DNA of 15,424 nt from Rubritepida sp. (lineage in GTDB: Bacteria > Pseudomonadota > Alphaproteobacteria > Acetobacterales > Acetobacteraceae), in the NCBI GenBank assembly GCA_014376425.1, contig JACMRO010000259.1, forward strand, positions 1 through 15,424, in the 5' to 3' direction. Under the pieces are notes generated by a model. That model worked only from the letters and a program-made list of their open reading frames with translations. It had not been told where the DNA came from and ran no database searches. Shown here in pieces: positions 1 through 6,476 of the stretch. Numbering within the stretch: the stretch's first letter is position 1; every line of letters starts with the position of its first letter. Made by a program: the position numbers and the translations under genes.

Positions 1-106
1 CGCTGTCTGGTTGGCCGCGCGCAGGGCCCGCATCGAGCGTGCCCTCCACCGCCGGCGGAAGGGCAGGGGCAAAGCTGAGCGCCGCCGCCGCCAAAAGATG
101 TCGCAT
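1..106 (-). CDS. Secreted protein, N-terminus only (runs off left edge)
   Basis: The minus strand opens with an ATG at 104-106 preceded by a purine-rich GGGGTGGG stretch that could act as a ribosome binding site. The 35 visible codons encode MRHLLAAAALSFAPALPPA and then a polar stretch (VEGTLDAGPARGQ). The first part is a short positive n-region plus an Ala/Leu hydrophobic core, which looks like a Sec signal peptide. The gene lies 52 bases after the exporter ATPase on the same strand, and I see no terminator hairpin between them. It is therefore probably the last gene of the DevBCA-like operon and encodes an exported protein. Nothing of the mature domain is visible, so I assign no function. 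Confidence 0.5.
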   Translation of the reverse strand, partial: MRHLLAAAALSFAPALPPAVEGTLDAGPARGQPDS

Positions 107-158
107 GGAACCCACCCCACTATGATAAGCGCAGTGTCGCGGCCGGCGCATGGCCAGG

Positions 159-890
159 TCAAGCAGCCTGTGCTGGCGTCTCGATGATCCGGCCATCCTC
201 CATCGCCACGATGCGGTCGGCGATGTCCAGGATCCGCGGGTCGTGCGTGACCAGCAGGATCGGCGTGCCGCGCCGTCGCGCCAGGTCGCGCAGCAGGTGC
301 ACCACCTCCTGCCCCGAGACCCGGTCCAGCGCCGCGGTTGGCTCGTCGGCCAGGATCAGCCCTGGCTCGGCGACCAGGGCGCGGGCGACGGCCACGCGCT
401 GTCGCTGCCCGCCGGAAAGCTTGGCAGGCAATTTGTCGAGGTGGTCGGCCAGGCCCACCGCCGTCAGCATCTCGCCGGCGCGGGCCAGTCGCTGCTGTTC
501 GCCCAGGTCGCCATGCAGTTCCAGCGCCATGGCGACGTTCTGCCGCGCCGTCAGAAAGCCCAGCAGGTTGTGGTTCTGGAAGATGAAGCCGATGCGGCTG
601 CGCAGCGACACGCGCTGACCCTCGCGCGCGCCCATCAATTGCTGGCCCAGCACCGTGGCCGTACCCTCCTGCATGGCGCGCAGGGCGCCGATCAGGGTCA
701 GCACTGTGGTCTTGCCCGAACCCGATGGCCCGGTCAGCAGGACGATCTCGCCGGCGTCGGCGCGCCGCTGCACGTCGCGCAGGACCATCCGCCGCAGCTC
801 GCCCTCGCCATAGGCGAAATTCACGCCACGCAGATCGACGGGGGCTGTGGCCGCGCCGGCCCGCCCGGCTGGCGGTGCGCCCTCCGCCAT
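159..890 (-). CDS. DevA-type ABC exporter ATP-binding protein
   Basis: This 243-residue nucleotide-binding subunit belongs to the DevA/MacB/LolD group of ABC exporters and should energise the FtsX-like permease encoded just upstream. All motifs are present: Walker A GPSGSGKTT (54-62), Q-loop FQNHNLL (Q105), signature LSGGQRQ (158-164), Walker B LILADEP (178-184) and the H-loop His (H216 in VTHDP). There is no fused membrane domain, so it is a half-transporter ATPase rather than a type I secretion ATPase. The ATG at 888-890 shares one base with the permease stop (TGATG). I prefer it to the ATG at 956, which would run 67 bases into the permease gene. The length is usual for the family. The substrate cannot be read from the sequence. 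In cyanobacteria the DevBCA system exports glycolipids, and MacB relatives export peptides or macrolides. Confidence 0.93.
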   Translation of the reverse strand: MAEGAPPAGRAGAATAPVDLRGVNFAYGEGELRRMVLRDVQRRADAGEIVLLTGPSGSGKTTVLTLIGALRAMQEGTATVLGQQLMGAREGQRVSLRSRIGFIFQNHNLLGFLTARQNVAMALELHGDLGEQQRLARAGEMLTAVGLADHLDKLPAKLSGGQRQRVAVARALVAEPGLILADEPTAALDRVSGQEVVHLLRDLARRRGTPILLVTHDPRILDIADRIVAMEDGRIIETPAQAA

Positions 891-2158
891 CAGAACATGT
901 CCGCCGGGTTGGCGTCCCGCAGCTTGCGCACCGCCAGCAGCCCGGCGATCAGGCACATGCCGAAGATCAGCAGGAACACCGTCACCGCGCGGTCGAGCGG
1001 CATATGCAGCGGCAGGAAGGTCGCCTTGGCCACGTAATCGTAGAGCAGGATGGAAAGCCCGAAGCCCGGGATGTAGCCGATGATCGCCAGGATCACCGCC
1101 GCACCCATCACCACCCGCGCCAGGTAGAAGTTGGAATAGCCCATGGCCTTCAGGGTGGCGTATTCACTCAGATGCCCGGCCACGTCCGCGAACAGAATCT
1201 GGTAGACAATGACCATGCCGACCACGAGGCCCATCACTGAGCCGAAGCCGAAGATGAAGCCGATGGCGGTGCCTTTCTCCCAGTAACGCCGCTCCTCGGC
1301 CACCATCTGGGCGTGGCTTCGCACCGCTACATCATGCGGCAGAAGCGCGCGCAGACGGGCCTGGACGGCCACCGGGTCGGCGCCGGGCGCCAGCCGCAGC
1401 GCGACGAGGTCGGCATTCGACGCCTGGCGCGGGAAGATGCGGCGGAAGTTCGTCTCGCTCATCACCACATTGCCGTCGGCGCCGAAGCTGGGGCCGATCT
1501 CGACCAGGCCCACCAGTTCGAGATTGCGATTGGCGACCTGCACGCGAAGCGCGCCGCGCTCCGTGAACAATGCGGCGAGCGGGCCGAAATCGGGCTTGGA
1601 ACGCAGGTCCCATGCGAAAGTGTCTGGCCGGCTCAGCACGCCGGCCCGCGGCGCCAGCCCCTGAAAGTCGAGCGCCTGGCCGGCGGGGTCCAGGCCGATG
1701 ACCTGCGCCGCCCGCCTGCCGCCGCGCACCGGGTCGCGCACCGTCGCCTGGGCCAGGTAGATCGGCACGGCGCGCAGCACATCGGGGTCGGCCAACGCCT
1801 GCCAGCCTCGGGCGCGGGGGATCTGTTCGGTGCGGAAACTGGCCTCGGTCATCGGGTGGACAAGAAACATGTCGGCCCGCATTGCGCCCAGCAGATTGGT
1901 CGCGCTGTCGAACAGCGCGCCGCGGAAGCCCAGCTGCATGAAGACAAGCAGGGAGGCGAACATCACGCCAGCGATGGCGGTGGCCAGACGCCCCCGGTCG
2001 GCCAGCAACTGTCGCCAAGCCAGGCGCGCCGCCAGCACCATCCCGCCCAGCACGCCCTGCGGCCGGCGCGGCGGCGGCGCATCTGCTACCGGCGCCCCTG
2101 CTACCGGCGCATCTGCTACTGGCGCCCAGGGCAGCGGCCGGCGCGCGATCTCGTTCAA
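890..2158 (-). CDS. DevC/FtsX-type ABC exporter permease
   Basis: This 422-residue permease has the MacB/FtsX layout: one membrane segment near the N-terminus (about 58-78), a large periplasmic domain (about 80-295), and three C-terminal segments (about 297-322, 346-376 and 391-411). The cytoplasmic coupling motif between segments 2 and 3 (EYATLKAMGYSN, 332-343) is typical of DevC. It should form a homodimer with the downstream ATPase and work with the upstream adaptor. The chosen start is TTG at 2158, which overlaps the adaptor stop as TTGA and mirrors the other junctions in the operon. No strong Shine-Dalgarno precedes it, so a later start (for example Met40) is possible. The N-terminal ~35 residues are Pro/Ala-rich, encoded partly by a 15-base tandem repeat, and are additional to the usual ~385-residue DevC. 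Confidence 0.9.
   Translation of the reverse strand: MNEIARRPLPWAPVADAPVAGAPVADAPPPRRPQGVLGGMVLAARLAWRQLLADRGRLATAIAGVMFASLLVFMQLGFRGALFDSATNLLGAMRADMFLVHPMTEASFRTEQIPRARGWQALADPDVLRAVPIYLAQATVRDPVRGGRRAAQVIGLDPAGQALDFQGLAPRAGVLSRPDTFAWDLRSKPDFGPLAALFTERGALRVQVANRNLELVGLVEIGPSFGADGNVVMSETNFRRIFPRQASNADLVALRLAPGADPVAVQARLRALLPHDVAVRSHAQMVAEERRYWEKGTAIGFIFGFGSVMGLVVGMVIVYQILFADVAGHLSEYATLKAMGYSNFYLARVVMGAAVILAIIGYIPGFGLSILLYDYVAKATFLPLHMPLDRAVTVFLLIFGMCLIAGLLAVRKLRDANPADMF
2081..2125. repeat. Three 15-base tandem repeats inside the permease N-terminus
   Basis: The plus strand reads three successive 15-mers, atctgctaccggcgc, ccctgctaccggcgc and atctgctactggcgc, preceded by a partial cggcgc. On the coding (minus) strand they encode alternating Ala-Pro-Val-Ala-Asp / Ala-Pro-Val-Ala-Gly units at residues 12-26. 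The unit is a whole number of codons, so copy-number change would lengthen the linker without shifting frame. Confidence 0.85.
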
Positions 2159-3192
2159 GGCGCGGCCGGCCGAATGGCGACTTGCACCTGCATGTTCGAC
2201 CGCCGCGCCAGCAATGCGCGGCCAGCGTCGTCGAGGGTCAGCCGCACCTCCACCGTGCGGGCGTCCACCGCCGCCACCGGGTCGGTGCCCGCTTGCGTCG
2301 TGCGCCGCACGCTCCAGCCGATCTCGCGCACGGTGGCTTGGTGGCGGCGGGCCTCGCCGGGGATGATGATGTCCGCCGCCATGCCCAGGACCAGGCGCGG
2401 GATGTCGGTCTCATAGACATCGGCCACCACGTCCATGCGGGTGAGATCGGCCATTTCCAGCAACCCGTCGCCGCTGCCCACCTGATCGCCCGGGCGGGCG
2501 TAGATGCGCAGGATCGTGCCGGCGATTGGCGCGGTGACGCGTGACAGGCCGGCATCGGCCACCGCCTTGCTCAGCAGCGCCTCGGCGCTGGCCACGCGCG
2601 CCACGGCCAGCGCCACATCCTCCGGGCGCGGACCTGACAGGGTTTCCAGCTCCGCCACCGCCTGCTGCCGCTCGGCCCCGGCGCGGGCGACGGCGAAGCG
2701 GTTGCGCTCGGCCACCGCCTCGGTCCCTGCGCCGCTGGGCACCAGCCGGTCGGACCGGCCGGCGTCGCGCCGGGCGATCTCCTCCTGCGCCGCCAGGCTG
2801 GCGATGCGGGCGCGCTGCGCGTCGATCTCGCTGGGGCGGCCGCCGGCACGGATACGCGTCAGCGCGGCGCGCTGCTCAGCCAGGTTGGCCTCCGCGCGCG
2901 CCACCTCAGAATCCTTCAGCGGCGCGTCGCCGAATTCAGCCAGAAGCTGGCCTTCGCGCACCTCATCCCCCTCCGTCACCAAAAGGCGCGAGAGGCGGGT
3001 GACGGCCATGCCGCCGGGCTGGTTGAGCCGGCGGATGCGGCTGCGCGGCTCGACCCGGCCCAGCGCGCCCACGCCCTGCTCCACCACCGGCGCAGCTGCG
3101 GCGGCAACCGGGGCAGGCGGCGTCCGGCCCCACAAAAACCACCCCGCCCCGCCGGCGGCCAGCAGCGCCGCGATGATCAGCCAGCGTTTCAC
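2155..3192 (-). CDS. HlyD/DevB-type periplasmic adaptor subunit
   Basis: This 345-residue membrane fusion protein has an N-terminal membrane anchor (residues 4-22, WLIIAALLAAGGAGWFLWG). A split biotinyl-lipoyl domain follows (about 50-90 and 218-245), with an alpha-helical, probably coiled-coil hairpin between (about 93-215), and then a beta-barrel (VADVYETDIPRLVLG, 256-270). The C-terminal part (IGWSV...DPVAAVDARTVEV...NMQVQVAI) is the pattern of DevB-family adaptors. It should bridge the permease to a TolC-like outer-membrane channel, which is not in this window. The GTG at 3190-3192 overlaps the repressor stop as GTGA. The frame stays open upstream to 3285, but that stretch lies inside the repressor gene and is not needed. 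It begins the DevBCA set in standard B-C-A order. Confidence 0.92.
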   Translation of the reverse strand: MKRWLIIAALLAAGGAGWFLWGRTPPAPVAAAAAPVVEQGVGALGRVEPRSRIRRLNQPGGMAVTRLSRLLVTEGDEVREGQLLAEFGDAPLKDSEVARAEANLAEQRAALTRIRAGGRPSEIDAQRARIASLAAQEEIARRDAGRSDRLVPSGAGTEAVAERNRFAVARAGAERQQAVAELETLSGPRPEDVALAVARVASAEALLSKAVADAGLSRVTAPIAGTILRIYARPGDQVGSGDGLLEMADLTRMDVVADVYETDIPRLVLGMAADIIIPGEARRHQATVREIGWSVRRTTQAGTDPVAAVDARTVEVRLTLDDAGRALLARRSNMQVQVAIRPAAP

Positions 3193-3746
3193 AGCAGGGT
3201 CTCCAGCGCCTGCCGCAGGGCATTTTTTTCGGCCATGTCGGGCGTGTACATGCGGAATAGATGCGCCATGAACAGCCCGTCGCAAGCGGCCATGATCGCC
3301 TGGCCGTGCCCGGGCGGCAGGCCATCCTGCCGCAGCCGCGCACGAATGCCATCGAAGACCGCGCGAATCGGGTCCAGCAGCGCCGGATCATGGTTGAAGG
3401 CGAGCAGGAAGACGGCGCAGGCGCGGTTGATGCGGGCGTCGCTGGCGTAGTCGCTGTCGAATTCCCAGGCCAGCAGGGCACGAGCGGTGTGGGCGGGGCC
3501 GGCGGGTGTGGCGCCGAACGCGGCCTCGAACTGCGCCGCCACGAACTCGGAAAGCCGCGCCATCAGCCCTTCCACCAGCGCCTCCTTGCTGCCGAAATGA
3601 TAAAGCAACCCACCCTTGGAGACCCCGGCCGCACGCGCCGTGGCATCCAGCGTCAGCGCCGGCACGCCGCGCGCCTGCACGATGGCCTCGGCCGCGTCGA
3701 GGACGCGGGTGCGGGTGTCGGCCGGCGGGGGCTGCTGGTGTTGCAC
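3189..3746 (-). CDS. TetR-family repressor of the exporter operon
   Basis: This is a 185-residue regulator with a typical TetR N-terminus. A first helix (TRTRVLDAAEAIVQARG) is followed by the helix-turn-helix (LTLDATARAAGVSKGGLLYHFGSKEAL, about residues 31-57; the segment up to GVSKGGLLYHF is highly conserved). The variable helical C-terminal half would bind ligand. The gene is first in the operon and overlaps the adaptor gene by four bases (GTGA), so it most likely represses its own operon and perhaps the divergent cupin gene, with relief by a compound the pump exports. The start is uncertain. GTG 3744-3746 (MQHQQPPPAD...) fits the family length; GTG at 3762-3764 is also possible. The frame remains open to 3863, but that would overlap the divergent gene's start. 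No convincing Shine-Dalgarno precedes either GTG. Confidence 0.88.
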   Translation of the reverse strand: MQHQQPPPADTRTRVLDAAEAIVQARGVPALTLDATARAAGVSKGGLLYHFGSKEALVEGLMARLSEFVAAQFEAAFGATPAGPAHTARALLAWEFDSDYASDARINRACAVFLLAFNHDPALLDPIRAVFDGIRARLRQDGLPPGHGQAIMAACDGLFMAHLFRMYTPDMAEKNALRQALETLL

Positions 3747-3760
3747 GATGACAAGTTCAT

Positions 3761-3779
3761 ACACCGTCCAGCCGGTACA
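3761..3779. promoter_or_regulatory. Candidate TetR operator (imperfect inverted repeat)
   Basis: The short divergent region contains ACCG-TCCAGC-CGGT (3763-3776), a 4-base inverted repeat with a 6-base centre and partial symmetry outside it. It lies next to or over the possible start codons of the repressor and about 50 bases upstream of the cupin start. TetR regulators normally bind such palindromes between divergent genes. The arms are short, so this is only a candidate. Confidence 0.3.
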
Positions 3780-3825
3780 GCAAACCTGGCTTTTCAGTAT
3801 GGCCTGGTCCGGGCATAGGCAAAGC

Positions 3826-4587
3826 ATGAGCAGCACCATCCCGCCGGGAATCATCGGCCACAACCGCGCCCGCCTGACCCCACATTACGCCGTGTTCCCG
3901 CCACCCGGCATTATGGACAGCCTGCTGCCCGGGCTGGAGGGCTGCATCCTGCGCTTCATGACCAGCAAGCCGATGGGCGCGCGTTTCGCCCAGGCCATGC
4001 TGCTGGTGGCGCCCGGTGGCGGCACCAGCGCGCCGATCGCGGATGGGGTGCAGCACTTCCTCTACGTGCTTGCGGGTACGCTGGAAGTCGGCGCCGGCGC
4101 CGCCACGCACAGCCTGGTGCCGGGCGGCTTTGGCTACCTGCCGGCCGGCACCCCCCTCGCTTTCCGCAACACCGGCACCGAGCCGGTGCGCGCGCTGTGG
4201 GTGAAGAAACCCTATGCCCCTGCCACCGGCACCGGCCTGCCCGCCCCCCGCTTCGGCCATCGCGATGACGCCCGGCGAGAAGACCAGGACGGCCGCTGGC
4301 GCTACTGGCTGCTGGGTACCGGCGAGATGGCGATGGATTTCGAGATGAACATCATGGGCTTCTCCCCCGGCAGCCACTTCCACTGCGTCGAGACGCACAT
4401 CATGGAGCACGGGCTCTACATGCTCGGCGGCCAGGGGCTGCAGTTGCTGGGCACCGACTGGCACGAGATCTGGACCGGGGATTTCGTCTGGATGGGCAGC
4501 TACGTGCCACAGCAATTCTACGCCACGGGGTGGGGCGGGGCGGAGTATCTGCTGTACAAAGACGTCAACCGCGACGTCGAATTCTAG
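3826..4587 (+). CDS. allE: (S)-ureidoglycine aminohydrolase-like bicupin
   Basis: This 253-residue protein has two cupin domains and resembles AllE/YlbA (E. coli, about 261 residues). AllE is the Mn-dependent enzyme that converts (S)-ureidoglycine to (S)-ureidoglycolate plus ammonia in allantoin (purine) breakdown. The second cupin carries the family signature: MNIMGFSPGSHFHCVETHIM (174-193) with E189, H191 and H195, and Q229 forty residues after E189. This spacing fits the Glu-His-His-Gln metal site. The C-terminus (YKDVNRDVEF) closely matches the E. coli ending SKDCNRDVEI. The start is ATG 3826, with AGG eight bases upstream; the frame is open further 5' but overlaps the divergent repressor gene. 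No other allantoin genes are present in the window. Function is inferred from family resemblance and motifs; another ureide-like substrate is possible. Confidence 0.87.
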   Translation: MSSTIPPGIIGHNRARLTPHYAVFPPPGIMDSLLPGLEGCILRFMTSKPMGARFAQAMLLVAPGGGTSAPIADGVQHFLYVLAGTLEVGAGAATHSLVPGGFGYLPAGTPLAFRNTGTEPVRALWVKKPYAPATGTGLPAPRFGHRDDARREDQDGRWRYWLLGTGEMAMDFEMNIMGFSPGSHFHCVETHIMEHGLYMLGGQGLQLLGTDWHEIWTGDFVWMGSYVPQQFYATGWGGAEYLLYKDVNRDVEF

Positions 4588-4861
4588 CCGGCGCGCTTTT
4601 CCGCCTGGCTTGTCTCGCCACAGGCCCAATCGCTGGCCGGTCAGGGCCTGCGCCAAGGTCTTGATCCGCGCCACCGGCCGCAGCCCCTCGATCGCCGCCT
4701 GATGCAGGGCCGGCGTCACCGCAGCACAGCCATCTCCAGGACCGTGACAGTATTGGCCCGCCTGCGTGGCCTGTCGGTCGCCCCGGCGGCTTCGCAGATG
4801 CCCCCCGGTTGACGCGCGCCGTTAACCGCTCAACCCTGCCGCGAAGGCAGAGGAAACACCA
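4588..4861. other. Intergenic stretch with no confident gene
   Basis: About 275 bases lie between the cupin stop and the thiolase mini-ORF. I see no hairpin with a T-run and no plus-strand ORF. On the minus strand, reading from a GTG at 4717-4719, the codons look strongly coding-like in GC3 (TPALHQAAIEGLRPVARIK...). However, the frame continues antisense through allE with no stop at the gene boundary. A different minus frame gives a short peptide that ends in TAG exactly at the cupin stop. This could be chance, which is common in such GC-rich DNA, or the remains of a small frameshifted gene. The thiolase promoter must lie here, but I could not single out -35/-10 boxes. Confidence 0.4.
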
Positions 4862-4879
4862 ATGAGCAGCACACAATGA
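4862..4879 (+). CDS. Five-codon mini-ORF (MSSTQ) overlapping the thiolase start
   Basis: ATG AGC AGC ACA CAA TGA is preceded at a good distance by AGAGGAAA (about 4849-4856). Its stop overlaps the thiolase start as ATGA. The only clear Shine-Dalgarno is therefore best placed for the mini-ORF rather than for the thiolase ATG 14 bases downstream. This looks like a translated leader that hands ribosomes to the thiolase gene by termination-reinitiation. Alternatively, the annotated thiolase start is reached by the same Shine-Dalgarno with long spacing. Confidence 0.4.
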   Translation: MSSTQ

Positions 4880-6039
4880 GCGCGGCATACATCGTCGGCG
4901 CCTTCGAGCACCCGACCCGCAAGGCGGATAACAAGTCCACCGCGCAATTACATGCCGAGGTCGCCTTCGGCGCTCTGCAGGATGCCGGGCTCAGCCCTGA
5001 CGACATCGATGGATATCTGTGTGCCGGCGATGCGCCGGGCATGGGCGGGTTGACCATGATCGAATACATGAACCTGCGAAAAATCCGCTACACCGACAGT
5101 ACGGAGACCGGCGGCAGCTCCTACGTCATCCATGTTGGGCATGCCGCCGACATGATCGCCCAGGGCAAGTGCGATGTCTGCCTGATCACCCTGGCCGGCC
5201 GCCCGCGCGCCGAAGGGATGCAGACCGGCACGGCGGTGCGCAGCTACGGCACCGGCACGCCCGACGAACCGTTCGAGCTGCCGATGGCCCGCACCATCGC
5301 CACCATGCACGCCATGGTGGCACGGCGGCACATGCATGAATTCGGCACGACGTCGGAGCAGCTGGCCTGGGTGAAGGTGGCCGCCAGTCATCACGCCCAG
5401 CACAATGAGAATGCGATGCTGCGCAAGGTCGTCACCGTGGAGGACGTGGTGAACAGCCCGATGATCGCCGACCCGCTGCACCGCCTGGATTGCTGCGTGA
5501 TCAGTGACGGCGGCGGCGCCATCATCGTGGCGCGCGAGGAGATTGCGCGGAAGCTGAAGCGGCCCCTGGTAAAGGTGCGCGGCTATGGCGAAGCGGTGAA
5601 GCACCAGATGGCCGGCGCGGTCGACCTGACCTATTCGGCATCGGTATCTAGCGGCAAGACCGCGTTCGGCATGGCCAAGTGCAGCCCGTCCGACATCAAA
5701 TACGCCAGCATCTACGACAGCTTCACCATCAGCGTGATCGTGCAGCTGGAAGATCTGGGCTTCTGCGAGAAGGGCCAGGGTGGCCGCTTCGTCATGGACG
5801 GCAACCTGATTTCCGGCATCGGAAAACTGCCGTTCAACACCGATGGCGGCGGCCTGTGCAACAACCATCCGAGCAACCGTGGCGGCATGACCAAGGTGAT
5901 CGAGGCAGTCCGCCAGGCGCGCGGCGAGGCCCACCCCGCGGTGCAGGTGCCTGACCATTCCCTGGTGCTGGCCAATGGCAAGGGCGGCAGCCTCTGCACC
6001 CGCCACGGCTGTGGCACCGTCATTCTGGAGGCTGTGTGA
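4876..6039 (+). CDS. Thiolase-fold protein lacking the nucleophilic Cys (Ltp2-like class)
   Basis: The 387-residue protein has the thiolase fold of the SCP2/lipid-transfer type: IVGAFEHPTRKA at the N-terminus, HVGHAADMIAQGKCDVCLI (86-104) and NNHPSNRGGMTKVIEA near the C-terminus. At the position of the usual CASG nucleophile the sequence reads TETGGSSY (76-83), so the acyl-accepting Cys is replaced by Gly/Ser. H331 (HPSNRGG) and C374/H377 (SLCTRHG) remain near the other active-site positions. This pattern is known from thiolase-like proteins that work with DUF35 partners, such as the steroid side-chain aldolase Ltp2, which do retro-aldol or related CoA chemistry instead of classical thiolysis. 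The gene overlaps the DUF35 gene by one base (TGATG), so the two very likely form a complex. The acyl-CoA substrate is unknown. Annotation as acetyl-CoA acetyltransferase would be misleading. Confidence 0.88.
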   Translation: MSAAYIVGAFEHPTRKADNKSTAQLHAEVAFGALQDAGLSPDDIDGYLCAGDAPGMGGLTMIEYMNLRKIRYTDSTETGGSSYVIHVGHAADMIAQGKCDVCLITLAGRPRAEGMQTGTAVRSYGTGTPDEPFELPMARTIATMHAMVARRHMHEFGTTSEQLAWVKVAASHHAQHNENAMLRKVVTVEDVVNSPMIADPLHRLDCCVISDGGGAIIVAREEIARKLKRPLVKVRGYGEAVKHQMAGAVDLTYSASVSSGKTAFGMAKCSPSDIKYASIYDSFTISVIVQLEDLGFCEKGQGGRFVMDGNLISGIGKLPFNTDGGGLCNNHPSNRGGMTKVIEAVRQARGEAHPAVQVPDHSLVLANGKGGSLCTRHGCGTVILEAV

Positions 6040-6431
6040 TGCCGACGCCCGATTTCGACCGCAAGCCCGCCACGCCGCAGGAAGACCCCGACAACAAGCC
6101 ATTCATGGACGCCGCCCGGCAGGGGCGGCTGCTGATGGGGAAGTGCCAGGATACCGGCAAACTGTTCTACCCGCCGCGGCACATCTCGCCCTTCACGCTG
6201 TCCTCGAATGTCGAGTTCGTTGAGAGCCGCGGCGAGGGGACGATCTATTCCTGGTCCGTGGCCCGCGGCAAGGAGCCTTACTGCTTGGCCTATGTGACGC
6301 TGGCCGAGGGGCCGACGATGATGACCAATATCATCGGCACCGACCTGGATACGGTGGCCTGCGGGCAGAAGGTGAAGCTGGTTTTCAAGCCGACGGATGG
6401 TGCCCCGGTGCCGATGTTCACCCCGGCCTGA
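6039..6431 (+). CDS. DUF35 OB-fold partner protein with degenerate zinc ribbon
   Basis: This 130-residue protein is of the Zn-ribbon/OB-fold DUF35 family, which pairs with thiolase-like proteins (for example ChsH2 with Ltp2). The order is an N-terminal helix (DNKPFMDAARQGRLLMG), the ribbon segment, and the OB barrel (GEGTIYSWSVARG at 66-78, AYVTLAEGPTMMTNIIGTDL). The ribbon normally has CxxC...PPRxxCPxC. Here C36 is kept but the partner is T39, and the second pair is S50/T53 (PPRHISPFT), so three of four zinc ligands are missing and metal binding is unlikely. The ATG at 6039-6041 shares a base with the thiolase stop, and GGAG at 6027-6030 supports it over the GTG at 6036. It probably stabilises the thiolase-fold subunit or presents acyl-CoA to it. 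Confidence 0.85.
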   Translation: MPTPDFDRKPATPQEDPDNKPFMDAARQGRLLMGKCQDTGKLFYPPRHISPFTLSSNVEFVESRGEGTIYSWSVARGKEPYCLAYVTLAEGPTMMTNIIGTDLDTVACGQKVKLVFKPTDGAPVPMFTPA

Positions 6432-6436
6432 ACGAC

Positions 6437-6465
6437 TTCACAGCGGTGCGAGGTTAGGATAGCGT
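6437..6465 (+). promoter_or_regulatory. Weak candidate sigma-70 promoter for the RTX protein gene
   Basis: TTCACA (6437-6442) matches five of six bases of a -35 box. TAGCGT follows after 17 bases (6460-6465) and is a poor -10 match. The pair sits in the 45-base gap between the DUF35 stop and the next open frame. It would put the transcript start near 6472, which would favour the GTG at 6528 over the GTG at 6477 as translation start of the RTX gene. The evidence is a consensus match only. Confidence 0.22.
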
Positions 6466-6476
6466 TACACGCATAG

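Noticed and set aside
1313..2416. Plus-strand open frame of 367 codons opposite the permease
   Set aside because: The minus strand has a full FtsX/DevC topology and overlapping operon junctions; the plus frame is a codon-bias shadow.
159..3192. DevBCA-like exporter as the secretion system for the RTX protein
   Set aside because: The ATPase has no fused membrane domain and the permease is FtsX-like, which is the MacB/DevBCA type. RTX proteins leave by HlyB-type exporters, and none is present.
3757..4719. Long minus-strand open frame opposite allE
   Set aside because: It is antisense to a protein with clear bicupin motifs, and its translation (many His/Gly/Ala runs) has no family pattern. It is typical of GC-rich shadow frames.
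4948..6102. Long minus-strand open frame opposite the thiolase gene
   Set aside because: The plus strand encodes a recognisable thiolase fold; the antisense product is rich in His/Ala/Gly and unlike any family.
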